A stretch of 64,000 nucleotides of DNA. It comes from CAIMUX01 sp964473865. Its GTDB lineage: Bacteria; Eisenbacteria; RBG-16-71-46; CAIMUX01. Every line of letters starts with the position of its first letter. Positions within the stretch are counted from its first letter, which is position 1. Of the stretch, positions 53,025 through 62,231 are shown piece after piece. The stretch is taken from positions 124,001-188,000 of the forward strand of contig CAYYQN010000002.1 in assembly GCA_964473865.1 (NCBI GenBank), in the 5' to 3' direction. Made by a program: the position numbers and the translations under genes. Below the pieces are notes generated by a model. The model saw nothing but the letters and a program-made list of their open reading frames with translations. It was not told the DNA's origin and made no database searches.

Positions 53025-54305
53025 ATGCTCGATCTGAAGTTCATCCGGTCTGATCCGGATCGGGTTCGCCGTGGGCTTGAGGCCAAGAACGCCCGACACG
53101 AGCTGGACCGGATCCTATCGCTCGATGCGGAGCGCCGCCGTCTTCTCCAGGAAGTCGAGACCAGGAAGGCGGAACGAAACCGGAGCTCTCAGGATGTGCC
53201 GCGTCTGAAGACCCAGGGCCAGGACGTCTCCGGTCTCCTCGCCTCGATGAAGCGGTTGGCGGACGAGATCAAGGAGTTGGACGGACGCGTGAAGGAGTCC
53301 GACAGCGAGCTGGAGACCCTGCTTTCCTGGGTGCCCAACCTGCCGCACGAGTCGGTGCCGGTCGGACCCGACGCCTCGGCGAACGTCGAGATCCGCCGCT
53401 GCGGTCCGCTTCCGACGCCGGCGTTCCGCCCGCGATCGCACTGGGAAATCGGCGAGGAGCTGGGGCTGCTCGACTTCCGGCGCGCCGCTCGCCTGTCTGG
53501 AAGCGGTTTCACCGTCTTTACCGGCCCGGGGGCTCGTCTGCGCCGAGCGCTGATCCGGTACATGCTCGACCAGCACATCCACGACGGCTTCCTGGAGGTC
53601 TCCGTGCCGTACCTGGTGCGGCGCGAGTGCATGTACGGGACCGGACAGCTTCCCAAGATGGAAGAGGACATGTACCACTGCCCGGTGGACGACCTCTTTC
53701 TCATTCCCACTGCCGAGGTGCCCATCACCAATCTGTACCGGGATGAGGTGCTGGCCGAGTCCGATCTCCCGGTGCGTCTGGTCGGGGAGTCGCCCTGTTT
53801 CCGGCGAGAGGCGGGGACCTACGGCAAGGAGACCCGGGGACTGGTGCGGGTGCACCAGTTCGACAAGGTGGAGATGGTCAAGATCGTCGATCCCGCCACT
53901 TCGTACGACGAACTGGAATCGCTCACCGCTTCCGCCGAGAAGGTGCTCCAGGGGCTGGAGTTGCCGTATCGCGTCCTGGCCCTGGCCAGCGGCGACCTGT
54001 CGTTTGCCGCCGCCAAGTGCTACGACCTGGAGGCGTGGGCCCCGGCAGAGGATCGTTGGCTCGAGGTCTCCTCGTGCAGTAACTTTGAGTCGTTTCAGGC
54101 GCGGCGAATCGGGCTGCGCTACCGTAACGCCGCGGGGAAGCTGGAGCACCCGCACACGCTCAACGGGTCGGGGCTCGCCCTCCCGCGCGTATTCGTCGCC
54201 CTGCTGGAGGTTCATCAGACCGAACGGGGTACGGTGCGGGTGCCGGCCGCCCTGCAGCCGTACCTGGATGGCCTGCAGGAACTGGGACCGCCGCCCGGAC
54301 GCTGA
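53025..54305 (+). CDS. serS: Seryl-tRNA synthetase
   Basis: 426 residues, standard. N-terminal tRNA-binding coiled coil (~30-100), motif 2 C-F-R-R-E-A-G-T-Y-G-K-E-T-R-G and motif 3 N-G-S-G-L-A-L-P-R. It charges tRNA-Ser. ATG 53025 has GGAAAGG upstream. The 83-base gap before it shows no T-box. Confidence 0.97.
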   Translation: MLDLKFIRSDPDRVRRGLEAKNARHELDRILSLDAERRRLLQEVETRKAERNRSSQDVPRLKTQGQDVSGLLASMKRLADEIKELDGRVKESDSELETLLSWVPNLPHESVPVGPDASANVEIRRCGPLPTPAFRPRSHWEIGEELGLLDFRRAARLSGSGFTVFTGPGARLRRALIRYMLDQHIHDGFLEVSVPYLVRRECMYGTGQLPKMEEDMYHCPVDDLFLIPTAEVPITNLYRDEVLAESDLPVRLVGESPCFRREAGTYGKETRGLVRVHQFDKVEMVKIVDPATSYDELESLTASAEKVLQGLELPYRVLALASGDLSFAAAKCYDLEAWAPAEDRWLEVSSCSNFESFQARRIGLRYRNAAGKLEHPHTLNGSGLALPRVFVALLEVHQTERGTVRVPAALQPYLDGLQELGPPPGR

Positions 54306-54326
54306 CCGGGCGGGGAAGGGAGCGCG

Positions 54327-55529
54327 ATGCGGTCCTCGGGTGCCTCTCCGCAGCTTCTGCGAGCCTACTTCTTCATCGGAGCGCTTCTTCTCGTCGGCGC
54401 CTCGGGTGTATACACGACCTACCTGGCTGGGAGAGTCAAGAAGCAGACCCAGGACTACGCGGACCTGCTCGCCCGCTTCAGCGCCAGCGCCACGTTGACC
54501 GCCATCGACAATCCGGAGGTGCGGCGCCTCTTCGAGGTGGTCCGGCGGTCCGATCTGCCCCTCGTGCTCACCGACGACCGCGGCCATCCCCGCGTGTGGA
54601 AGCTACCGCCGGGAGCCGACTCCTCGCAGGTGGACCGGTATCTTCGCGAGTTCGACCGCCGCAACCGTCCGATCGACATCCTGACGGCGGAGGGTCGGGT
54701 CTTCGGCCGCATCCACTACGGGGAGCCGGCCCTCGTCAAGCGCCTGCGCTGGGTTCCCGTGGTTCAGATCGCGGCCATCCTCCTCTTCGTGGCCGTGGGC
54801 TACGTGGGTTACTCCAGCATCAAGCAGAGCGAGCAGCGGGCCATCTGGATCGGGCTCGCCAAGGAGACTGCACATCAGCTCGGGACTCCCATCTCCTCGC
54901 TCCTGGGCTGGGTGGAGCTCCTGCGGGAGCGCCAGGTGGAGGCGGGGCAGACTGAGGGGATGGTGCGACTGCCCGAGGTCTTCCTGAGCGAGATCCTCGA
55001 CGAGATGGAGAACGACGCGGAACGGCTCCAGAAGGTGGCGATGCGGTTCGGCCAGGTCGGGAGCCTGCCTCGGCTCGAAGTGCAGGATGTCGCGCCGATC
55101 GTGAGCGAAGCGGTGCGGTACTTCCGCCGTCGCATTCCCCACCTGGGCCGGAACGTCGAGATCCGCGAGCGGTACGAGCTGGTGCCCCCGGTCAGCGTGA
55201 ACAAGGAGCTGATCGAGTGGGTGGTGGAAAACGTCCTGAAGAATGCGGTCGATGCCACCGACCGACAGCACGGGATCATCGAAGTGGAGGTGGTGCGTCG
55301 CCGCGAAACCGAGACGGTGGAGATCCGGGTCATCGATCAGGGCAAGGGGATGTCCCCCGCGGAGATGAAACTGGTCTTCGCCCCCGGGTTCACGACGAAA
55401 CAGCGCGGATGGGGGCTCGGCCTTACCCTGGCCAAACGGATCGTGGAGGAGTACCACGGCGGGCGGGTCTGGTTTGCGCACAGCTCACCCGGCGAGGGAT
55501 CCACTGTCGTCATCTCGTTCCCAGCCTGA
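54327..55529 (+). CDS. Sensor histidine kinase, PorY-like
   Basis: 400 residues: transmembrane helix (~15-33), an extracytoplasmic domain (~40-140), a second helix (~144-164), then His183 in A-K-E-T-A-H-Q-L-G-T-P and a HATPase with N-x3-N, D-Q-G-K-G-M and G-L-G-L. This H-box wording is seen in Bacteroidota kinases including PorY. It lies directly before the PorX-like gene with 72 bases between, so it is the obvious partner. The signal is unknown. Confidence 0.85.
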   Translation: MRSSGASPQLLRAYFFIGALLLVGASGVYTTYLAGRVKKQTQDYADLLARFSASATLTAIDNPEVRRLFEVVRRSDLPLVLTDDRGHPRVWKLPPGADSSQVDRYLREFDRRNRPIDILTAEGRVFGRIHYGEPALVKRLRWVPVVQIAAILLFVAVGYVGYSSIKQSEQRAIWIGLAKETAHQLGTPISSLLGWVELLRERQVEAGQTEGMVRLPEVFLSEILDEMENDAERLQKVAMRFGQVGSLPRLEVQDVAPIVSEAVRYFRRRIPHLGRNVEIRERYELVPPVSVNKELIEWVVENVLKNAVDATDRQHGIIEVEVVRRRETETVEIRVIDQGKGMSPAEMKLVFAPGFTTKQRGWGLGLTLAKRIVEEYHGGRVWFAHSSPGEGSTVVISFPA

Positions 55530-55601
55530 CGCCCCGGCGGGAACCGGCGTTGCCTGCCGTGCGTTCACCTCTGGGCGGGGACGGTGCGCCGAAGGGGGTA
55601 G

Positions 55602-57179
55602 ATGATGACCAGCACGCGGCGGCGCATACTTTGGGCCGATGACGAAATCGACATGCTTCGTCCCCACATCCTCTACCTGCAGGGGAAGGGGTTCGAGGTT
55701 GTCGCGGTTTCCAATGGCGAGGACGCGCTCCAGCTTGCCGAGAAGGAGCGTTTTGACGCCGTTCTTCTCGACGAAATGATGCCCGGCCTCGGCGGACTCG
55801 CCGTCCTGGAAGCGATCCAGGCTGCGGATGCGAGCCTGCCGGTCATCATGGTGACGAAGAGCGAGGAAGAGAACCTGATGGACCGCGCGCTCGGCCGGCG
55901 CATCAGCGACTACCTGACGAAGCCGGTCAATCCGAGCCAGGTCTTTCTCGCGATCAAGAAGGTGCTCGAAAGCGAGGCGCTCCAGCGGACCCAGAAGACC
56001 CGGGACTACGTGGCGGAGTACAACCGCATGCTCTCGCTGCGACACGGCGACCTCGACTGGCGGGACTGGCTGGAGCTCTACCGCGGTGTGGTCGACTGGG
56101 ATCTCGAGCTGCGCGGCATGCAGAACGAGAGCCTCCTCCAGGCGCACCTGGACCAGAAAGTCCAGCTCAACCGGGAGTTTGGGCGCTTCATCGAGACGAA
56201 CTACCGAGGCTGGCTGGGAAAGCCCCGCGCGGAGCGCCCGCCGCTCTCGGTCGATATCTTCAGCGAGTGGCTTCTGCCGCATCTGCAGGCGGATCGCCGG
56301 CTGGCCCTGGTGGTGATCGACTGCATGCGGCTCGATCAGTGGCGGATGCTGGAACCGCTGGTCGCCCCCTACTTCGAGGTTCGCACCGAGCACTACTACG
56401 CGATCCTCCCGACGGCGACCCCCTATGCGCGCAACGCCATCTTCTCGGGGCTCTTTCCCCTCGAGGTGTATCGGCGCTTCCCCGACTGGTGGCTGGAGGA
56501 GGCGCCCAAGGAGGCGGGACGGAATCGGTACGAAAAGGAGTTGATGGAGGATCAGCTCAAGCGGAATCGCCTCTCTCCGGACACCATGCGGTATCAGAAG
56601 ATCTACACCGAGCAGGAGGGCAACCTGCTCCGCCGCAAGGTCGGCACCTGGGGAGACCGTCGATTCCTTGCCTTCGTCTTCAACTTCCTCGACATGCTGG
56701 CGCACGGCCAGTCTGACTCCGAGATCCTGCACGAGCTGGCCCCGGACGAGGAGGCGCTGCGGAGGCTCCTGCAGTCGTGGTTTCAGCACTCTGTGCTCCT
56801 GGAGGTGCTGCGCATCCTCTCGCGCCAGAACACAGTGGTGGTCGTCACGAGCGACCATGGCCTGGTCCACTGCCGGCGCCCCTCCGTGGTCCTGGGCAAC
56901 CGGGAGACCTCGACCAGCATCCGGTACAAGTACGGCGACAACCTGGTCTGTGACGAGAACGAGGCGATCCACATCCGAAAGCCGGACGAGTACATGCTGC
57001 CGCCGGGACACCTGAACAAGCAGTACGTCCTGGCGCGGGAGAACTACTTCTTCGTGTATCCCACCAACCAGCACCACTACGAGCGGCAGTTCCGCGGAAC
57101 CTTCCAGCATGGCGGCGTTTCTCTCGAGGAGATGGTGCTTCCGGTCACGACCCTCATCCCGCGCTCGTCCGAGGCATGA
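55602..57179 (+). CDS. porX: PorX-like response regulator with PglZ-type phosphatase domain
   Basis: 525 residues. Receiver domain 8-120 with Asp13/14, phospho-acceptor Asp57, Thr84 and Lys106. A helical linker follows, then a PglZ/alkaline-phosphatase-fold domain (~205-525) with V-I-D-C-M-R-L-D, catalytic-type Thr271 in P-T-A-T-P-Y, and T-S-D-H-G. This architecture is PorX, the T9SS regulator that hydrolyses oligoadenylates in Bacteroidota. GGGGG precedes ATG; ATG 55605 is an alternative. Overlaps tsaE as ATGA. Confidence 0.92.
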   Translation: MMTSTRRRILWADDEIDMLRPHILYLQGKGFEVVAVSNGEDALQLAEKERFDAVLLDEMMPGLGGLAVLEAIQAADASLPVIMVTKSEEENLMDRALGRRISDYLTKPVNPSQVFLAIKKVLESEALQRTQKTRDYVAEYNRMLSLRHGDLDWRDWLELYRGVVDWDLELRGMQNESLLQAHLDQKVQLNREFGRFIETNYRGWLGKPRAERPPLSVDIFSEWLLPHLQADRRLALVVIDCMRLDQWRMLEPLVAPYFEVRTEHYYAILPTATPYARNAIFSGLFPLEVYRRFPDWWLEEAPKEAGRNRYEKELMEDQLKRNRLSPDTMRYQKIYTEQEGNLLRRKVGTWGDRRFLAFVFNFLDMLAHGQSDSEILHELAPDEEALRRLLQSWFQHSVLLEVLRILSRQNTVVVVTSDHGLVHCRRPSVVLGNRETSTSIRYKYGDNLVCDENEAIHIRKPDEYMLPPGHLNKQYVLARENYFFVYPTNQHHYERQFRGTFQHGGVSLEEMVLPVTTLIPRSSEA

Positions 57180-57679
57180 TCCTGCTGGTCTGGCGCAGCC
57201 CGAGCGAGGAGGCCACCGTCCGGTTCGGAATGGCGCTTGGTCGCGCGCTCACCGGTCCAGCCTGGATCGGCCTGCACGGGCCGCTGGGCGCGGGAAAGAC
57301 CTGCTTCGCCGCCGGCCTGGCGCGGGGGCTCGGCTACTCCGGTCGCGTCCGCAGCCCGTCGTTTGTGCTGGAGCGCCGCTATCAGGGCCGGTGGCCGATT
57401 CTTCACCTCGATTACTACCGGCTCGAGGGCGACGACGGGGATCTGCGGGCCGGGTGGGAGGAGGAAACTGACGCCGTGGTGCTGGTGGAGTGGGCGGAGC
57501 GGGTGGCCACGCCTCCGCGCGGATCACTCACGGTTCGGCTGGTGCCCGATGGCGAGTCGCGCCGCTGGATCCACCTCGCCTGGACGGCGGGGGTGAGCCC
57601 GGTAGGCGATCTCCGCCTCGAGGAGATTCGGGAGCCGGGGCCGGGCGGGCCCTCTTCGGGGCCGGGAGCGAGCGCATGA
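57176..57679 (+). CDS. tsaE: tRNA threonylcarbamoyladenosine biosynthesis ATPase TsaE
   Basis: 167 residues. Walker A G-P-L-G-A-G-K-T at 35-42, R-S-P-S-F-V and H-L-D-Y-Y-R-L are the TsaE signature. It drives the TsaBD complex in t6A37 modification. ATG 57176 overlaps porX as ATGA, the order seen in Bacteroidota too. A Gly/Pro-rich tail follows the fold. Confidence 0.94.
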   Translation: MILLVWRSPSEEATVRFGMALGRALTGPAWIGLHGPLGAGKTCFAAGLARGLGYSGRVRSPSFVLERRYQGRWPILHLDYYRLEGDDGDLRAGWEEETDAVVLVEWAERVATPPRGSLTVRLVPDGESRRWIHLAWTAGVSPVGDLRLEEIREPGPGGPSSGPGASA

Positions 57680-58401
57680 TCCGTCGCTGGGTCGCCGGCC
57701 CGGTTCTCGGCCTGGAGACCACAGGCAGGCTCACGGGGGCCGCGGTCTTCGCCGATGGGCGTCTCCTGGCCGAAAGCGCGCTCGACGCGCGGTCGCTCAC
57801 CTCGGAACTGCTCCTGGCCCAGGCGGCGCAACTCCTCGAGTCGTGTCGCCTGACGCCGCGCGAACTGGTCCGGGTCGGAGTGGCGATCGGCCCGGGCTCG
57901 TTCACGGGGGTGCGGGTGGGACTGGCCTCCGCTCGGGCCCTGGCGGTCGGCGGGAACCTCGCGCTGGCGGGCGTTCCCTCTCATGAGGCCATGGCCTGGC
58001 GATATCGAGACCTGGATCGGCCTCTGGCCATCCTCACCGGATTGCGTCGGGGCGAGGTCTTTCTCGAAGTCGGCCGTTGGGACGGCGACCAGTGGCGGCC
58101 GCTGTTCCCCGGCGCCGGCATCCCGGTCGACCGAGTGCGCGCCTGCCTCACTGCCGTGCCCGGCGCTGGGTCGTGCCTCTTGTTGGGCGAGGCGGCCGGT
58201 CTGCCAGATCTTGCCGGTGAGCTGGAGGGACTCGGCCGCCTGGTGGAAGAACCGCTCAGCGCGGCCCGGCGCCCGGCGCCCGTCGCGTGCCTGGCGGCGC
58301 GCCTGACCGCTCCCACGCTCCGCGGCGCGGATCTGGACTCGCTGGAGCCTTTGTACCTGCGAGCTGCCGACGCCCGGCGCCCCGAGGGACCCGGTGCCTG
58401 A
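57676..58401 (+). CDS. tsaB: tRNA threonylcarbamoyladenosine biosynthesis protein TsaB
   Basis: 241 residues; ASKHA-fold. L-G-L-E-T-T near the start and G-P-G-S-F-T-G-V-R-V-G are diagnostic. TsaB pairs with TsaD, which is not in the window. Overlaps tsaE as ATGA and the next gene by 8 bases. Confidence 0.93.
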   Translation: MIRRWVAGPVLGLETTGRLTGAAVFADGRLLAESALDARSLTSELLLAQAAQLLESCRLTPRELVRVGVAIGPGSFTGVRVGLASARALAVGGNLALAGVPSHEAMAWRYRDLDRPLAILTGLRRGEVFLEVGRWDGDQWRPLFPGAGIPVDRVRACLTAVPGAGSCLLLGEAAGLPDLAGELEGLGRLVEEPLSAARRPAPVACLAARLTAPTLRGADLDSLEPLYLRAADARRPEGPGA

Positions 58402-59059
58402 GGAGCCGCCGGTCCGGCCGCCGGGCCTCCCCCATCCGGGAGATCCTCCAGGCTCGTGCGCCGCCGGCGACACGGAGGATCGGGGTCGTCGGCCCCCGGC
58501 GGCCTCCCCGGGATCTCCGGGCTCCCCAGACGCGAGACCGGCCCCACCCGGTTCGTCCATCGTTCCGATGGCGGAAGCGCATCTGGCGCAGATCGTCCGC
58601 CTGGAGCGACGGATCTTTCCCGACCCGTGGTCAAAGCGCGCGTTTCGCGAGGAGTTGGCCCGCGCCGCGCGGGGCGGGTATTCTCGCGTCCTTGTGGAAT
58701 CAGGGGCGGTCCGCGCCTACAGCGTGGCCTGGTTTGTCGCGGACGAGGCGCACCTGGCGAACCTCGCGACCGATCCAGGACATCGCGGGCGCGGCCTGGC
58801 CGGAGCGCTCCTCCGGGATTTCCTGTCCGAAGCCCGGTGCCGAGGAACCGCCAATGTCTGGCTCGAGGTCCGGACCGGCAACGCCGTGGCGATCGGGCTC
58901 TACCAGGCGCATGGCTTCCGCGCGGCGGGAGTCCGGAAAGGGTACTATCGGAAGGAGCGCGAGGACGCGCTGGTGATGGTGCTCCCGCTGGAGGCGGAGA
59001 CGGGCCAAGGGGAGGGGCTTCTGGATGGCGGATCGGGCGGAGTCGAAGGGGAAGGATGA
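58394..59059 (+). CDS. rimI: Ribosomal protein alanine N-acetyltransferase RimI-like
   Basis: 221 residues from GTG 58394. The first ~50 residues are Pro/Gly-rich and low complexity; the GNAT fold starts near I-V-P-M-A-E-A and has acetyl-CoA loop H-R-G-R-G-L-A. Y-Q-A-H-G-F is the usual C-terminal strand. RimI normally acetylates S18 and often sits with tsaB. ATG 58568 would skip strand 1 so is less likely. Confidence 0.82.
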   Translation: MPEEPPVRPPGLPHPGDPPGSCAAGDTEDRGRRPPAASPGSPGSPDARPAPPGSSIVPMAEAHLAQIVRLERRIFPDPWSKRAFREELARAARGGYSRVLVESGAVRAYSVAWFVADEAHLANLATDPGHRGRGLAGALLRDFLSEARCRGTANVWLEVRTGNAVAIGLYQAHGFRAAGVRKGYYRKEREDALVMVLPLEAETGQGEGLLDGGSGGVEGEG

Positions 59060-59891
59060 CGGGTCGCCCGCGCCGCCCGGCACCTGGGTGAAGTGCCCGG
59101 GCTGTGACGAGATCCTCTCTCGGCAGGGGCTGGAGCAGGCACTCTGGGTCTGCCAGAGCTGCGACCACCACTTCGGGATATCGCGCGACGGGATCTCGGC
59201 GCTGGAGTACGTGAACCTGTTGGTCGATCCTGGTTCCTTCACCGAGCTCTTCGGCGGGATCACCTCGGTCGATCCGCTGGGATTCCGGGACTCGATCCGC
59301 TACAAGGATCGTCTGGCCAAGGCCACCGCCGGCGGCCGGCGGGAAGCGGTGATCACCGGTCGTGGCTCCCTCGACGGCCTGCCCCTCCATCTGGCGGTGA
59401 TGGACTTCGGATTCCTGGGCGGCAGCATGGCCTCGGCGGTGGGGGAGAAGATCACCCGCACCGCACAGGAAGCGCTCCGCGCCGAGACTCCCCTGGTCAT
59501 CGTGTCTTCCTCCGGGGGGGCGCGGATGCAGGAAGGGATCTTCTCGCTGATGCAGATGGCCAAGACCTCGGCGCTTCTGGCGCGACTCGCCGAGGCCCAC
59601 CTCCCCTTCGTCTCGATCTGCACGCATCCCACCACCGGAGGCGTGACCGCGAGCTTCGCGTCGCTGGGCGATGTCATCCTGGCCGAGCCCGGCGCGCTGA
59701 TCGGATTCGCCGGGCAACGGGTGATCGAGCAGACGATCAAGCAGAAGCTGCCCGAGGGCTTTCAGCGCTCCGAGTTCCTCCTCGAGCATGGGATGATCGA
59801 CCGAATCGTGCCCCGCCGGGAGATGCGCGAAACCCTCTCCACGCTCTTGCGGCAGTTCATGGACGCGCGATCGGCGCGCGGTTCCGCGTGA
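59025..59891 (+). CDS. accD: Acetyl-CoA carboxylase carboxyltransferase subunit beta
   Basis: 288 residues. N-terminal zinc ribbon C-P-G-C and C-Q-S-C, then the crotonase-like carboxyltransferase fold with S-S-S-G-G-A-R-M-Q-E-G and G-F-A-G-Q-R-V. It forms malonyl-CoA with AccA. Starts 35 bases inside rimI and overlaps folC as GTGA, the common accD-folC order. Confidence 0.96.
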   Translation: MADRAESKGKDDGSPAPPGTWVKCPGCDEILSRQGLEQALWVCQSCDHHFGISRDGISALEYVNLLVDPGSFTELFGGITSVDPLGFRDSIRYKDRLAKATAGGRREAVITGRGSLDGLPLHLAVMDFGFLGGSMASAVGEKITRTAQEALRAETPLVIVSSSGGARMQEGIFSLMQMAKTSALLARLAEAHLPFVSICTHPTTGGVTASFASLGDVILAEPGALIGFAGQRVIEQTIKQKLPEGFQRSEFLLEHGMIDRIVPRREMRETLSTLLRQFMDARSARGSA

Positions 59892-61258
59892 GCTGGGAAG
59901 AGGCCATTCGCCGCCTCTATCATCTCGAGCGGCGGGGCATCAAGCTCGATCTGGAGCGCGTGCGGGACTGCCTGCATAGCCTGGGCGATCCCCAGCGGAC
60001 GTTTGACTCCATTCTCGTTGCCGGCACCAACGGCAAGGGCTCCACTGCTTCCGCGCTCGCCTCGATTCTCTCGCTCTCCGGCACTCCTACCGCTCTCTAC
60101 ACCTCACCGCATCTGCTCGACTTTCGTGAGCGGATCCGGATCGACGGGCGGATGGACGACCGTGCGGCGCTGCACGAAATCCTGGAGCGCGACTGGGAGG
60201 CCTGGGAACGCTTCGAGCTCTCGTTCTTCGAGGCTGCGACCGTCCTCGCGCTGGCGCGTTTTCGGGAGGCGGGCGTGCGCCTGGCGGTGCTGGAGGTCGG
60301 TCTCGGGGGGAGGCTCGACGCCACGAACACGGTGGAGCCGATTCTGTCCGTGGTCACGTCCCTGGGGATGGATCACGCGCACATCCTGGGAAGCAGCGCG
60401 GCGGCCATCGCTCGGGAGAAGGCCGGCATCTTCCGGGCGGGTGTGCCGGCGGTCACGGATGGCGGCGCGGTCGGCGCCCCGGCGGCATTGGCGGCACGAG
60501 CGCGCGAGGTGGGGGCGGAACTCTATCCGCGCAACCGCTGCGTGCGGGTGAGCGCGCTTGCTCCGGCCGGTGCGGGCCTGGGAGTCCGCTTCCGGCTCGC
60601 CCGCCGGCCGGCGGCGCCCGCCGGCTTTGCGCTACCGCCCGACGGCCTGTCCCTGGAGTCGGCTCTTCCGGGCACGCACCAGGCCGGCAATCTGGCGCTG
60701 TCGGCGCTGTCCGCGGCGGTTCTGCGGGGGCGGGGATTCGCCATCACGGATGCCCAGATCGTCGAGGGGATTCGACGCGTGCGCTGGCCCGGTCGGTTGG
60801 AGCGGCCGCGCCCGGGCGCTGCATTCGTCGCCGACGTTGCCCACAACCGGGAGGGTGCGCGAGTGCTGGCTCGGCACCTGACTGCGCAGGCTCGCGGGCG
60901 CGAGGTGCGGCCGGTCGTGGGCATGGTTCAGGGGAAGGATCACGCCGGCTTCTTTCGCGAGCTCGCCCGCGTGGCGTCCGCCGCATGGGTTGCACCCCTC
61001 CTTGATGAGCGGGGCGCGCCCGTGGAACTCCTGGCTGCGGCCGCCGCGTCGGCCGGCCTCGCGGTGCGCGCCGCCGGTTCGGTCGCCGCGGCGCTCGACA
61101 TGGCGCTTCCCGGGGCCCGCGAACCCGACGGACCGCTGGTGGTGTTGTGTGGCTCGTTCCACACCCTGGAGGAAGGGTACCGGAAGCTCGGCGTGCCGGC
61201 GCAGGAACGGCTCTGGGATCCGGAGAAGGATGGGGATGCGGCCGGCGCTCGGTTTTGA
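59888..61258 (+). CDS. folC: Folylpolyglutamate synthase / dihydrofolate synthase
   Basis: 456 residues from GTG 59888. P-loop G-T-N-G-K-G-S-T, Y-T-S-P-H-L and E-V-G-L-G-G-R-L-D-A-T-N are diagnostic. It adds glutamates to folates. C-terminal Mur-ligase-like domain present. Overlaps accD; the ROK gene starts inside its last codons. Confidence 0.95.
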   Translation: MSWEEAIRRLYHLERRGIKLDLERVRDCLHSLGDPQRTFDSILVAGTNGKGSTASALASILSLSGTPTALYTSPHLLDFRERIRIDGRMDDRAALHEILERDWEAWERFELSFFEAATVLALARFREAGVRLAVLEVGLGGRLDATNTVEPILSVVTSLGMDHAHILGSSAAAIAREKAGIFRAGVPAVTDGGAVGAPAALAARAREVGAELYPRNRCVRVSALAPAGAGLGVRFRLARRPAAPAGFALPPDGLSLESALPGTHQAGNLALSALSAAVLRGRGFAITDAQIVEGIRRVRWPGRLERPRPGAAFVADVAHNREGARVLARHLTAQARGREVRPVVGMVQGKDHAGFFRELARVASAAWVAPLLDERGAPVELLAAAAASAGLAVRAAGSVAAALDMALPGAREPDGPLVVLCGSFHTLEEGYRKLGVPAQERLWDPEKDGDAAGARF

Positions 61259-62231
61259 CATTGGCGGGACTGCCGTGAAGGCCGGCCGGCTCGGGCCGGA
61301 GGGTGCGATCGAGGCGCGCCTGGAGCGGCCGAGCCCGGCGCAAGAGAGGCCGGCGGTGATGGCCGCCCTCCTGGCCGACATGGCCCGAGAGCTGGGCCTG
61401 CCCGCTTTCCGGCCTGCGCCGGCGCCGGAAGAGACGGCGGGCCGCCTGGACACCCCATTCCCTCTCGGAATCGGCTGCGCCGGCCTCGTTGATCCCTGGC
61501 GGGGCCTGGTGCTCACATCTCCAAACCTGCCCGGCTGGCAGCCGGAAGTCCCGCTTGCCGAGCTGGTGGAGCGGGAAGTCGGGGTCCAGCCGGTGTTGTT
61601 GAACGATGCCAACGCCTTCGTCCTGGCTGAGACCCGGCTGGGTGCGGGGCGGGGTGCTCGGACCGTTGTCGGAATCACAATGGGCACGGGCGTTGGGGGG
61701 GGGCTGGTTCTGGACGGCACCCTCTGGATCGGCCGGCATGGCGCGGCGGGCGAGATCGGGCACGTCCCGCTGATGGTGGATGGCCCCCTCTGCGTATGCG
61801 GGGCCCGGGGCTGCCTGGAGTCTCTCGTCGGCTCGCGCGCCATTCTCGCGCGTCACCGGACGCTCGGTGGATCTCCCGCCCTCGCCCGGAACGATCACCC
61901 GCAGTGCGCGCCGGCGCCGCTCACGGTGTATCTGCTCGCCCAGCGAGCGGCGGATGGAGACGCCGCGGCGATCGCGACCTTCACCGAGACCGGACGGCTC
62001 CTGGGGCTGGCGCTGGCCGGCCTCACGCAGCTGCTGGATCCGGAACTGTTCGTGGTGGGGGGCGGGATCTCGCGCTCGGCCCCGCTGTTCCTTCCCGCGG
62101 CGCGCCGCGCCCTCGAGGGGGCGGCCATGCTGCCCGCGGCGATGCAACCTCGGGTGGTTCCGGCAGTTCTCGGGCCCGACGCGGGATGGATCGGCGCGGC
62201 GCGAGCCGCGGCCGAAGGGAGCGCGGGGTGA
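61236..62231 (+). CDS. ROK family sugar kinase (glucokinase-like)
   Basis: 331 residues. Phosphate loop D-I-G-G-T, D-A-N-A catalytic motif, T-M-G-T-G-V-G-G-G, and a zinc cluster H-V-P then C-V-C-G-A-R-G-C. Without an HTH domain it is a kinase rather than a repressor. ATG 61236 is preferred to 61230 by spacing from GGAG. Starts inside folC and overlaps the next gene as GTGA. Confidence 0.93.
   Translation: MRPALGFDIGGTAVKAGRLGPEGAIEARLERPSPAQERPAVMAALLADMARELGLPAFRPAPAPEETAGRLDTPFPLGIGCAGLVDPWRGLVLTSPNLPGWQPEVPLAELVEREVGVQPVLLNDANAFVLAETRLGAGRGARTVVGITMGTGVGGGLVLDGTLWIGRHGAAGEIGHVPLMVDGPLCVCGARGCLESLVGSRAILARHRTLGGSPALARNDHPQCAPAPLTVYLLAQRAADGDAAAIATFTETGRLLGLALAGLTQLLDPELFVVGGGISRSAPLFLPAARRALEGAAMLPAAMQPRVVPAVLGPDAGWIGAARAAAEGSAG

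Noticed and set aside
57981..59789. Minus-strand open frame across tsaB, rimI and accD
   Set aside because: Antisense to three genes with clear family motifs.
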